64,000 nt of DNA from Pachyseris speciosa (lineage: Eukaryota; Cnidaria; Anthozoa; Scleractinia; Pachyseridae), in contig JAEMWC010000024.1 in assembly GCA_016490735.1 (NCBI GenBank), positions 1,062,501 to 1,126,500 on the forward strand, read 5' to 3'. This document shows, one piece after another, positions 11,396 through 35,760 of this stretch; the stretch's first letter is position 1; every line of letters starts with the position of its first letter. The notes under the pieces are model-generated. The model was not told where the DNA came from, ran no database searches, and saw nothing but the letters and a program-made list of their open reading frames with translations. A program made the translations under genes and the position numbers.

Positions 11396-13882
11396 ATCGC
11401 ACCGGTAATCGCGAGGTCACGGGTTCAAACCCCGTTGAAGTCCTGAATTTTTTTCAGGCTTCTTTTCGCAATTGCATAAATTGCGTTCACAACTGTGAGG
11501 ATCATTCTTCATTTGACTTAACAAACTCTACAAAAAAGTTTGAATCATGAAAGAATCACCACTCGCAATACATTGTACAACAAACTGTGTACTAAAGTGA
11601 TGACCTCACAAAAACTAAATTATTTTGTGAAATTATGGGATTTGTTCAGATATTCAGAAAGACCACAATAAAAAAGACCTACTTGCCAAAAATCAGCATT
11701 TTCTTACAGTTTGAGAGCGAGATACAACGTATTAGCACCGTTATGCTGTGCTGACTCCATACAAATCCTTCTAAATTTTACTTAGACTCATAATGTTATA
11801 AACCATTAGTCAGATTTAGAAGGATTTTTGTTGTTGTTTTCTTTTTTGACCTACACATAATTTTTTTTCGATTTTTTTTATTTAGAAGGATTTGTATGGA
11901 GTCAGTAGAGCATAAAGGTGCTAATATCTCAGAGTCAATTTGCCTTTAAATGCCGATTTTTGGCAAGTTAGAATTTTTCATCTTGCTTTTTCTGAAAATC
12001 TCAACAAATCCCTTTAGCACTTGATTCCTAGGATTGTGAAGGCTACACTTACAAAGCGAGAGGAGTTGTCATTCCTAAGAGTTTTTGCATTACCAAAAGC
12101 TGCAATAAAACAATAAAGGAGACGATAATAATTACATGAACCAATGCAACGTAAGACTGACAATGTTATTCAAATGTTAAGAGAAATGACAGTCCAAAAG
12201 CTAAACAGTTATTGAAAACAGAAAACTACCAAACATATACCTTCCAGCACAGGATTTGATTGAAGCAACTGTTCCTTGACTCGGTCAACTTCCCTGCCTT
12301 TTCCAGACACTGCTGCTACATACTGCATGACAACCTTTGATGCCTCTAAAATAAAGGTTTTAAAATTACTTCAAGCTACAGTGTAGTCAGAACTATTTCA
12401 AAACAATACACTAACCAACATTTGGAAGTTGGAACCTGATGTTGCAAGATTTTTTATCAGTATTATTTAGCAGATACATCTAACAAAGTAGAAACAACAT
12501 CAGATTCTTCCTTCTTCAAGATAAATATTCAGTTGTAATACATTGAGTTGGAACATGGAATAATTACAGTACATGTGCAACAGCAAGAGCAATAAGCAAA
12601 ATACTTACAAATTGCAATAAAACATTACCCACTAATTGGCTTTTCAGTAATTCATGACTCCAACTATCAATTTTGATGGAGATACGTTTGAACATTCAAA
12701 TGTGTCAAATGTGGAAAGTACCTTGTGAAAAAGGTTAATATTATGAACAACAAAAACAACAAAAGTGTAACAAACCTGTTTTTCCAGCTCCACTCTCTCC
12801 AGTGATTAGAATACACTGATCCTGGTTGTAATCTCTCATAGATCGGTAAGCAACATCAGCTACTGCAAATCTATTGACAGAAAGTTTTATAGCACTGAGG
12901 GGCTGGGAAGTAACACTGTGTTTAGTGACTTTTTGGGTGAACGTGCTTTTTGGCCGGCCTTATTTTCTCCAAAACTAAGCATGACACAGAGAAAAAAAAT
13001 GTGTACAAGGAATTATGTTTATCACACGAAAAATTAAACATTAAAACAAACAGGCACTGAGGAGGTGATGCAATGAAATACACACAATGCTCATGGTCTA
13101 CCTTAAAAGAATCCCAAAGACAAAATACTGTGTGAAGGACAAGAGCCTTATAATGAGATCTAAGGGTAGCTATAATAGTAGCTGTCGTGAATTAAGTAAT
13201 ACGATTAAAGAACCTTCATGGTCAGAAAAAGCGATTTGCTTAACAATGAAATCAAGATACACAGCATACTTACATGTGTGGAGGCAATTCATAAATGTTT
13301 CTAGATCTGTACTCAGCGATGCGCTCAGGAGAGTACAAGTTAAATTTACGGTAAGGATTGATTGACACCACCACATTTCCAATGTAGGTCTGCAATGTAC
13401 AAAATTGTGCATGTTATGCAAATTAACATCAAAACCAAGGGTTTAAAATACTTTTAAATAGAAATTGATAAAAGTAACCAGGGTAACTAGGCACATGTAC
13501 AATTTTTCATAAGCATATACACAGCTGTATTTTATTAAAGTGGGTTCTTTGCAGATTATGTTACTAAAACTATTTATTTACGAATAAATTCAAGCAACAT
13601 TTAATATTCAGACAGAGTATAATGCAGCTAAATTGTTTGCTATTATTTTTTTTTTCTTGACGAGGCACGGCCACTCTCACATACACTGTACAGAGTAAGC
13701 GCAGCTCTACTCTTGTAAACTTACATAAATATCTTTGTTGTTGTACCTATCCCATAGGTTCTCTATCATCGAATCTTCAGTCAGTGGCTCAAGAAGAACC
13801 ATGTCACTCACTCCAACCATATTGTCTAACATGCTCCGCCCGCCAGGCCCTGTTGGCTGACCTCCTGGCTCTGCCATGGCTC
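139..13882 (-). CDS. Myo1b: Class I unconventional myosin, myosin-Ib-like; motor and first IQ motif, 3' end outside window
   Basis: ATP-driven actin motor that links membranes to F-actin. The 25 coding exons seen, in transcript order: 13725-13882 (ATG at 13877), 13274-13389, 12776-12870, 12241-12345, 12053-12099, 10252-10315, 10135-10148, 9904-9988, 8951-9057, 7826-7976, 6648-6766, 6403-6489, 5864-5929, 5477-5581, 4808-4870, 4293-4346, 3716-3856, 3410-3524, 3279-3334, 2866-2931, 2284-2351, 1767-1838, 1525-1600, 448-516, 139-231. Every junction is GT-AG and the phases join into 729 uninterrupted codons. Visible motifs: P-loop GESGAGKT (residues 114-121), switch I NDNSSRF-GKY across exons 5 and 6, switch [10 protein letters not shown] (395-402), a glutamate at the TEDS-rule position (about 342), the actin-binding and converter segment [12 protein letters not shown], and an IQ motif LIQKIFRGW in the last exon. 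The N-terminus [16 protein letters not shown] fits the myosin-Ia/Ib subclass best. The remaining IQ motifs and the TH1 tail would lie left of base 1. Subclass is from memory of the family. Confidence 0.95.
957..1021. mobile_element. Very short foldback MITE in myosin intron 23
   Basis: Inverted ends AACCTCGTTCCCAG (957-970) and CTGGGAACGAGGTT (1007-1020) enclose about 36 bp. The 9-bp direct repeat TAGTGTCCC (947-955 and 1022-1030) flanks it, as expected of a target-site duplication of Mutator or hAT type. Confidence 0.6.
1180..1497 (+). repeat. Dispersed repeat, copy 1 (myosin intron 22-23 side)
   Basis: An AT-rich repeat with internal inverted segments around TTCATGCGTCAGCG and CGCTGACGCATGAA. 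A diverged copy in the opposite orientation lies at 22833-23200 inside CDK5 intron 7. No coding capacity. The shared segments include GCATGCTTCATATCTCGATGA and CATATTCCTATTG-like blocks, so this is one family and not chance. Confidence 0.6.
2561..2841 (+). mobile_element. TA-flanked MITE (family A) in myosin intron 20
   Basis: The ends GAGCGGTTTTCAAT and ATTGAAAAGCGCTC are inverted repeats flanked by TA on both sides (2559-2560 and 2842-2843), the signature of a Tc1/mariner-type nonautonomous element. The inside contains GTGTCGAAAGTAATT, a run of ACCAAAACC-type purine-rich blocks and CCAAT/ATTGG boxes. Two more copies in opposite orientation lie at 47604-47876 and 47878-48299. Confidence 0.65.
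7235..7591 (+). pseudogene. C-terminal fragment of a non-LTR retrotransposon ORF2 in myosin intron 10
   Basis: A short open frame, antisense to the myosin, whose product shows the block that follows the reverse transcriptase domain in jockey/CR1-like LINEs: [20 protein letters not shown], then an NLRDSENKL segment and [18 protein letters not shown], ending at a TAA. The RT itself is missing, so this is a 5'-truncated dead copy. Its frame is intact over 118 codons, which suggests a fairly recent insertion. Confidence 0.7.
8048..8256. mobile_element. AT-rich MITE-like inverted repeat in myosin intron 9
   Basis: Imperfect inverted ends: TGTTCAAACTAGCAACATAA near 8050 and a reverse complement of the same with TTATGTCGCTAGTGTGAACC near 8253. 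The interior repeats variations of CATAATGACATAA. No ORF. Confidence 0.5.
8290..8882 (-). repeat. Older tandem array of a 250-bp tRNA-bearing repeat (about 2.4 units)
   Basis: Two near-complete units and one partial in myosin intron 9, with the landmark ATGAACTGCG at 8511 and 8759 (248 bp apart). Each unit runs from an AAATGAAGAATGATCC block through GCAATTTATGCAATTGC to a tRNA-like segment and then GAAAGAAATGAGTGTG. These units differ from each other more than those at 10711-11515, and are the same family. The tRNA-like part near 8351-8419 is decayed. Confidence 0.8.
8603..8675 (-). tRNA. tRNA-like segment with anticodon position GGU inside a 250-bp repeat (probable SINE head)
   Basis: 73 nt that fold as a cloverleaf: acceptor GGCTTCA/TGAAGTC, D-arm with AGCTCAGTTGG (A box) and a T-arm close to GGGTTCGAACCC (B box, here mutated). 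The anticodon loop is CTGGTAT, 7 nt, giving GGU (Thr) at the anticodon. The arms resemble a tRNA-Ile/Thr body. It is embedded in a repeat present several times, so it is more likely a SINE promoter than a working tRNA gene. Confidence 0.55.
9700..9832 (+). repeat. LINE 3' end with a (TATG)n tail
   Basis: CCCGAAGGGGATGTGAAAT followed by AATAAATG and four TATG repeats resembles the 3' terminus of CR1/L2-type LINEs, which end in short tandem repeats. It is in the same orientation as the ORF2 remnant at 7235-7591 but is not contiguous with it. Confidence 0.5.
10135..10148 (-). CDS. Myo1b: 14-nt microexon of the myosin-I gene
   Basis: Exon 7 of the myosin. It is only 14 nt, bounded by AG at 10149-10150 and GT at 10133-10134, and it supplies the second and third bases of Tyr194 followed by LLEK. 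This segment follows the switch I region and is fixed in length in class I motors, so the gene makes no sense without it. The flanking exons (10252-10315, ending in phase 1, and 9904-9988, beginning in phase 0) fit it exactly. Confidence 0.9.
10824..10897 (-). tRNA. tRNA-like segment, unit 1 of the array, 8-nt anticodon loop
   Basis: 74 nt. Acceptor stem GGCTTCA/TGAAGTC pairs fully with one G-T; T-arm ACGGG-TTCGAAC-CCCGT is perfect; A and B boxes are intact. Compared with the copy at 8603-8675 it has one extra A, so the anticodon loop is CTGGTAAT (8 nt) within a TCGC/GCGA stem. This is unlike normal tRNAs, so it is probably a SINE-like polymerase III unit. Confidence 0.55.
11073..11146 (-). 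tRNA. tRNA-like segment, unit 2 of the array, 8-nt anticodon loop
   Basis: 74 nt, same structure as unit 1 with the same inserted A. It differs at a few bases: the anticodon arm reads CACACCGGTAATCGCG, which weakens the stem. T-arm with GGTTCGAACC is intact. Confidence 0.5.
11370..11443 (+). tRNA. tRNA-like segment, inverted copy, 8-nt anticodon loop
   Basis: 74 nt on the plus strand, carrying the same inserted A. The T-loop has one change (GGGTTCAAACCCC). It is followed by the GAATTTTTTTCAGG block, whose T run would serve as a polymerase III terminator on this strand. Confidence 0.5.
11681..11968. mobile_element. 288-bp foldback MITE in myosin intron 5
   Basis: Ends ACTTGCCAAAAATCAGCA and TGCCGATTTTTGGCAAGT are inverted repeats with one mismatch. 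A second inverted pair inside, ATACAAATCCTTCTAAA and its complement, frames an AT-rich centre. No ORF. Confidence 0.65.
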
Positions 13883-14559
13883 CTAAGAGACATTAATAAT
13901 GTCTCAGTATACCGGTACATATTTTTCATCAGTGTAAATTCAGTTGGTTTCACAGTACGGATGATGGACTGAGTGGTTGTAACTCTGAATTAATTAGCTG
14001 CTGGGAGAACAGGATTCAGAACGGCTGCTGGCTGCTTGCAAAATTTGAATTTTTTAACACAATTGTCCTGAAAAATTGTCCCTAAAAGCAACACTGTCAA
14101 ATGCCAATGAGCAATAAAACAAAATATTTAGCCACTATCACAACATACCTTTAACAAAAGTCTATCAGTAAAACACTAAAACTTTAAATTCAAGCTGTTA
14201 GTAGAAGTTAAGACATGAAATAAACAGAAAAAAAGGTTATAAATTAAAATGTAGATTACTTACTGCAGTATTTTACCAACACAGGAGCTGTAAATTCAGA
14301 CTGTATTGAAATACCAGGTGGTAGTTCCCATCAGTTGGTTAGCTATCATATGTGAAGCATTCAGGTTAATCAATCTCTCTTCAGAGAAAAAGCATAAAAA
14401 TATATTCTTATTAAATATATGATGTTAAATAAATTTGTTTTCATGATCATACATGTAGATGCTTTATCATGAAAGCAGACACCTCTCCATACTCTCTACA
14501 TGGAGATACGTCTTGTTCCAAGGAAGCCATTGGTGTAATCAGGGCTTCTGATAATTTGC

Positions 14560-15295
14560 GTAGGTGCGGATCTGTGAAATTCAGGTAAATCCATGAAATC
14601 CCGCAAAATTCCCAAAAAAACACAAAATACCACGAAATCCACCAGACATATTACCAAATACCTATGGACAAAACATATTTGATACTTATCTTGGCTATTA
14701 GACCTGTTTTATTCACCACAAACGTCCAAATTTATCTTGAAACTTTGTCACTGCAATGATTAAACAACGTCCCAAAACTACCAGGTGTTCTTAGATTAAT
14801 CTTGTGAAAAACTGGGCACTGGCCACGATGTGAAATGCCTTGCCAGTGGTCCATTTCTCAAGCGCATTGTTGTTGAAAGAGCAAATGATTATCTCTGTTA
14901 AAAAAATGTTAAACAACGTTGGTCTTATCGATGCAAAATTGATCGATTTTTAGCGAAATTTGCCAAAAAAATTCAAACGAAATCAGATGTTTTTTACTGA
15001 TTGTTTCTCGGCGAAGTTTGCCCCCAAAATTTCCCGTGAAATCAGCCAATTTTCCTGCGAATTTGCCCATGAAAATCCCTCGAAATTTGACTTTTTTTCA
15101 CCAAAATCCCGCGCAATCGGCCGATTTTTTCGTGAATTTTGACTTTTTTCCGCTAAAATCGCACAAAATTGGCCGATTTTCCCGCAAATCTTCATATTTT
15201 TCCTCACGAAAATTCCACGATATCGGCCGATTTTTCCGCGAATTTGCCCCTGAAAATCCCACGAAATTTAACTTTTTTTCTGCCACCTATCAGAA
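14560..15295. repeat. Degenerate tandem repeat built on AAATCGGCCGATTTT
   Basis: Irregular units of about 35-60 bp centred on the palindrome-like AATCGGCCGATTTT alternate with blocks such as GCGAATTTGCCC and GAAAATCCCACGAAATT. The left part (14560-14650) is a looser version. The pattern yields long but meaningless ORFs on both strands. Confidence 0.6.
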
Positions 15296-15453
15296 GCCCT
15301 GTCTAATCCTATTGTGTAATCTGCATTAATTACATCTCTCTGGAACAGACCAGTAACCTTTATTTCCCTTTTTGATTCAAATGTACCTTAGGTGAAACAT
15401 ACTTTTTCATCCAACAATTTTTAATATTTTTGTCTGTTTCACTTTTCACTCTT

Positions 15454-15720
15454 AAGCCTGCTGCACATGTGAGGAAACAGCTGAGCAAAATGCCTCACAA
15501 GGCAGATGGCTCGGCCGTTTCTTCTTGTGTGTGGCGAAATTTGGTGAGAAATTCGCCTCACAAGGCTGTGAGATCAATATCAAACATGTTTGATATTTTC
15601 TTCACTGCCTCGCAAAGCAAAAATCTCACAAAAATCTCACCGCACACGAGAGGAAATGGCTGATCTAACTGCCTTATGAGGAATTTTGCTCAGCTATTTC
15701 CTCACGTGTGCGGTGGGCTT
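15454..15720. mobile_element. 267-bp MITE with about 51-bp inverted ends
   Basis: Left end AAGCCTGCTGCACATGTGAG and right end reading AAGCCCACCGCACACGTGAG on the other strand; the match continues through GAAACAGCTGAGCAAAAT for about 51 bp with few mismatches. No coding capacity. Confidence 0.75.
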
Positions 15721-16123
15721 TACCGTCAGTAACACTCCTTTCAAGACTGCAGGGTTTTCCTTTTCAAATGGAGTTGCAGTCGACTTGAGCAAAGCAGGCA
15801 GAGATTATGGATATGGAATTGAAAATTGTTACTGAACAACAGTGATTCTTTGGCACACAACTGCCAGCGATTGAGCCATTTACAGGCGGTGAAAATCGCT
15901 GGTCACCGGCCAAAAAGGAAAACCCTGAGGCTGTAGTTCTAACAGTTGTGTGTGCAGTAACCAGAAGATAGCTGTGCAGCTGAAAAACTTCACTGAAAAA
16001 TAACTGGCAATTTGCTTTTTGCTTTCAATATCATCTGATACTGTAAATCAATTCTATTGCCTAGATCACTGGGGTTTGAAATGCTTTGGGTAATTCAGTG
16101 CCATAAATTACCTGCATGTAAAA

Positions 16124-16242
16124 TGTTGTGGTTCAATTTTATCCTTGGTTCAATTTTTATTTTCCTTTGTTTTGTACTCATTATCATACACAAGAACAAA
16201 AGGAAATAAAAATTCAACCAAGGATAAAATTTAACTACAACA
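16124..16242. mobile_element. 119-bp hairpin MITE
   Basis: TGTTGTGGTTCAATTTTATC and its near-complement ending in AACTACAACA form a hairpin of about 50 bp per arm around a short loop. No ORF. Confidence 0.65.
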
Positions 16243-17984
16243 TATACATGGCATTTAATGGTTCCAAATTTAAAGAATCAGATAGTGGAGAGCTCTATTT
16301 CTATCAAGAGGAGTCTTGAACCAAGCTTCTCAAGACTTGACTTCTGATTTTTTTACTTTTTCCCCAAAGTCTGAGCCTCTAAACTTGGACTGAAGCTCTT
16401 GTTGTTGTGTTTGCCACATTACCAAACATTTTAATTTAATCTAAAATAGAAGCCATTAATGTTTCAAATACTTCTGAATCAGTGAAAAGAAAAGTAACAA
16501 AGTAGCATCATGTTATAGCATGGGCTAACAAGGAAATAGCATAATTAGGACTTGTTTCATACCCATAAAAAGCAACAGAATAAGCATGCATAATTATGTA
16601 ACCTTACCAGTATGAAAATTAAAACTAGTTCTCAAACCATGTAGAAAAAGATGTTGAGACTACACAATTGAGATTGAACTCTCAACTACCTCATGTTTCC
16701 TTATACATCTGAATTACCAATACTCCCTCCTAATAATACCCAGTGTTTATTTCTGTTTTGACCATTCAGAAGTGGTTAATGGTTCAATGAATTTCGAGAG
16801 GGCAAATATTAAGTAAATGATATAGTTACAGATATACAGCAGTGACACCAGCTGCTGTTGCTTTAACATGTTAAAAAGAAAAAATGGTGTTAATTGACTT
16901 TTCCATCTCCATGAAGCTTGAATAAATTTTATGTTTATGTAAATTTATGTTAGATATGACGAAGAAACGACCAAAATGGCTTGCCTACTCCCAGTCTAAG
17001 ACAAATCATTTATTTAGTTCAGCCCTAGAATAACCTTTGAGCAAATACACCTCTAGGGAAAAACAGTATATAATGAAAATTGTGTTCTAGAAAATGATAA
17101 TTAATACATGAATTGGCACGTTTGTCGTGTCTTATCAGGGGTCAAAACCAAACTAATGAACCGTAAAGAATTTCAGATTCTCAATAAGTCAAAATAAACA
17201 GATCTGATAAAACAGCAGTCTTAGCATCTATTTAAAGCCTTACACGAGATTTCAACTAGATCATTTCAATGTAGTGCTTTTGTGAGGTAAATGATGCAAC
17301 AAAAATTGAAAAACTATTCGTTCTAGGCGATTTAACAAGGTAAAATTATGCTAAGTTTAATTCGCCAGTCTTTCATATGATTATATATAAAGTACTTATG
17401 TATCACGTCTAATAACTTTTACCTGAGGTAAACTTTATTAGCCATGGCGTCCTACTGAATTCTTTTATTTCTCGAGCTGAAAGCGATCCCATTAAGATTG
17501 GGGAATTTTATTATTCATTATCGTGCGGAGTCTGTATTTTCAAAGATACCAAGAAATCAATTCTTAGTTGTTTTGAGGGGATTGTAAGCTTATTATAAAT
17601 AAACAAGTCATGGAGGAATAGTTTAATGAAGTTCTTGACGCTTCTACATTTAATACTACTGAAAAAGGAGAAAAATTTTCAGTTAAAGAATAAATACAAG
17701 TACCTGCTATATGTCAGTCTAATAATTGACGCGAGAAATCATTCCCTGAAACTATAAGCTTACTACGTACATCTACAAGCTTACCGGGTCGTACTGCAGC
17801 CCCTAACCTCCAGCAATTTTCGCGCTAAATCTTCAAATTTTAAACGTTAACGAGGCTTGTAATTTCACTTCATGATTATTTTACATCTAACAATCCTGCA
17901 CTCCCGAAAATGGAAGGAATGTGACGGCAATTTTCCAGCAAACGTACTCGAGCCACTGCCCTTGTGAAAACCCTTCTTACTTAC

Positions 17985-18010
17985 GCGTCCAGTAGCGCCC
18001 ATGCTATTTT
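17985..18010 (-). promoter_or_regulatory. Candidate 5' leader exon of the myosin gene and shared promoter region with CDK5
   Basis: The first coding myosin exon begins with a splice acceptor (TCTCTTAG, exon from 13882) only five bases before its ATG, so a noncoding exon must lie upstream. A strong minus-strand donor, GTAAGTAAG, sits at 17976-17984, about 200 bp from the CDK5 ATG. The exon side would carry an upstream ATG (18000-18002) reading MGATGR. If joined to 13882 this frame runs past the main ATG and stops after about 23 codons, so it would be an overlapping upstream ORF. The exon's outer end is not visible. Another ATG-bearing donor candidate lies near 17420 on the same strand. Both are inference. 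Confidence 0.3.
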
Positions 18011-18201
18011 GATTATGCGGATTCTCCCAATAGTGCCAGATCTCCCACGAAAATCAGCAACCGCCTATGATGTTTTTTGTTCTGTTTTTGTTGTCATCGA
18101 CCGAATGGTCCGCTGAATTTATCAAATCCGCTGATCTTATCCAGCTCCAGAAAAAACAGCGAAGCACTGAATGTTGATTGTTAGAGAGAAGATTTCATAT
18201 T

Positions 18202-33694
<15,493 letters not shown>

Positions 33695-33799
33695 CCTTCA
33701 TGAAGAACTACAGATATCCTATAGCGTCATATCCTTCATGTATAAACCTAGAGTAATCAAATTTTTAGCTTATCGTCATTGATCTGTACATAATTGTAC

Positions 33800-33805
33800 A
33801 ATAAA
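33800..33805 (+). terminator. CDK5 poly(A) signal AATAAA
   Basis: A canonical AATAAA lies 105 bp after the CDK5 stop codon, followed by a T-rich stretch and a GT-rich segment (GGTCTTTGTT), the usual arrangement for cleavage and polyadenylation. It would give a 3' UTR of about 125 nt. Confidence 0.7.
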
Positions 33806-34654
33806 GTTTTATCGACTGAAAAGAACACTGGTCTTTGTTATAGAGTTCATTGGAGGGCATTTATGCCGGTTTCATTTACTCTTTATTCATGAACCTACTT
33901 GTTTCCTTGGGCAAAGAATTTTATTGTACATTGTCACTCTTTCCTCTTATGTCAATGGGTACCACAATCTAACGACATTTTTTACTGGCATGTTATTCAG
34001 AGGAGAGTAGTAGTTATCTTACAGTAAAGTCGCTTCATGCTGCAGGAACCAGGGTACGGTGTAACTTTTGTGAAGCTGTTCTTTGGTGAAGACTATCAAC
34101 TTTACAGGAACGTTCTGACTTTAGCATACAGAGTGGTCGTTTTCTCAAACAGTTTCCCGCAAAGGCATAGTTGAACTCCTGATAACTCGAGCGATAACCG
34201 AATCATGTAATTTAGTAATTTAACTCCTTGCAAAGGCCTTAGTCTGCGACCATAAGGCCGACTTAGACGCTGCGACTTTCGCTTACGAGTATCCAACTTC
34301 CGCTCTGTGCGCATGCAGAACATTGCATACAACTCGCGTCATTCAACACTGTAGGATTTTAAAACATGTAGGCTGGATTCCAACGAAACAAGGTAGTTCG
34401 TAAGAGAGCTATTTTAGTTTTCAATTGCTTCTACCAAGTTACCTGTGAAATAATGGCGGAAATGATTGCTCCACTTTATCAGTCAATTAACACTCAAACA
34501 AAATTATCACGAATTGTTTGAATTCGCGTTAATTCATTTCATTAGCGGTAACTTTTCGATGAAAAGGTATGTTGAAAATTTTGAATGATAAAGTGATCCT
34601 GGTAATAAAATAACGCTGTATGCAAAACCAGAATATCCTAATATAGTAATATTA

Positions 34655-34800
34655 GGGCTTCAATTGTAGTCGAACCTTTGACCTTCGGGGTGACGGTGCG
34701 ATGCTTTACTCGCTGAACTTTAGAAGTATCGTTTTCGATAGCTGCTTAACTATCCATCCGTGATGTGACTATGGATTCATATACTAATGAACTGCAGACA
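34655..34800 (-). repeat. Decayed tRNA-like repeat
   Basis: GGCTTCAATTGTAGTCGAAC, GGTGCGATGCTTTACTCGCT and a terminal GGATTCATATACTAATGAAC keep the order of the 250-bp tRNA-bearing unit. Heavily diverged. Confidence 0.4.
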
Positions 34801-35364
34801 TCGAACGCCGTTAGGAAATGGTCTTTGAAGTGACGATTTTGCGAATGGAGCCTGAAATAAAAACATTGATTTTCGTCAATTCAATTCGCTTGCTGCAATT
34901 TGAAGACTAGTCATGTAGGAATATCAATTTTTAAAACAAGACACTTCCTGTGTATGTTCTTGATATCTACGTGAGAAAGTGCGAAGAAGCTGCTAAACTT
35001 GCAGTTTTGCATCACTTCCTCTTTTGCGAGCTCACTTAGCAAGAAGGCAAGATTTTATTTCGCTGTTTGCGGTTCAGTGTCGTCAATAACAGAGAAAATG
35101 CTGGAGACATCACATGCCGAGGGTTGGGTTGTTTTAAGCTGATTATCACTTATCACGGATTAGCCTAATCGCGCTTTCAGGAACCGGCCGACCCCGCTGA
35201 CTAATTAGCTAGCGTGACTTATTCTGCTGTCGCCGTTTGCCCGAACACATCTCGGAAGCGCCTCGAGTCTTGCCGATTATATTGTCAGTACTGACCAAAT
35301 TAAAGCTTGGGAAACATCCTAAATTCTAACCGTAAAACGTTGTGAAACAATAGAAGTGCTTGAT

Positions 35365-35760
35365 AACTTTCCTGTGCGAGGTTAGTAGTAAGCCACCACA
35401 GGAAAGTACTGCTCAGTAGCTTTCATTTGGTTCAGTACTCCAAAGAATTTCATACGCAGACTTGAAAGTAAAACCGCCTTGTACATCGTATTAAATAAAC
35501 TGCTCAATTCCTTTCATTTAAGTTGTCATCCTGCAGAATTTAAAAAAAATGTCAAAGTTAAAAACCGCCTTGAAGAGCGTAAAAAACAGCACAACCGGAA
35601 AGTACTGCTCAATAGCTTTCATTTGAATGGTCACTCTGAAGAATTTCGTTGTCAGGCTCAAAAGCTGAACAGTCTGCTAGAGTGTAATATGCAGTAACAC
35701 AGGAAAGTATGCTTAATAGCTTTCACTTGAATTTCATTCATAGCCGCCTTGTAGACAGCA
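35365..35760 (+). repeat. Roughly 100-bp degenerate satellite, four monomers
   Basis: GGAAAGTACTGCTCAGTAGC followed by TTTCATTTG recurs near 35403, 35497, 35600 and 35702, with an AAACCGCCTTG block between. Same family as 46500-47330. Confidence 0.65.

Larger units (their letters stand above)
10711..11515. repeat. Tandem and inverted array of the 250-bp tRNA-bearing repeat
   Basis: In myosin intron 5. Minus-orientation units begin at the landmark ATGAACTGCG at 10731, 10981 and 11231, exactly 250 bp apart. The third is cut in its tRNA part and meets a plus-orientation copy head to head at about 11349, making a palindrome around GGGAGCAGGTCAACCTGCTCCC (11339-11360). The plus copy ends near 11515. 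Units are almost identical, so the amplification is recent. No protein is encoded. Confidence 0.85.
13883..18201. other. Intergenic region between the divergent myosin and CDK5 genes
   Basis: 4.3 kb with no convincing coding exon. It holds a degenerate tandem repeat (14560-15295), two foldback MITEs (15454-15720 and 16124-16242) and a candidate myosin leader exon at 17985-18010. The remainder is AT-rich. The longest open frames, in 14960-15329, come from the tandem repeat and are not genes. No TATA box or other promoter element stands out before either gene. Confidence 0.6.

Noticed and set aside
14960..15329. Overlapping ORFs on both strands up to 103 codons
   Set aside because: They come from the AATCGGCCGATTTT tandem repeat and repeat the same peptide words on both strands.
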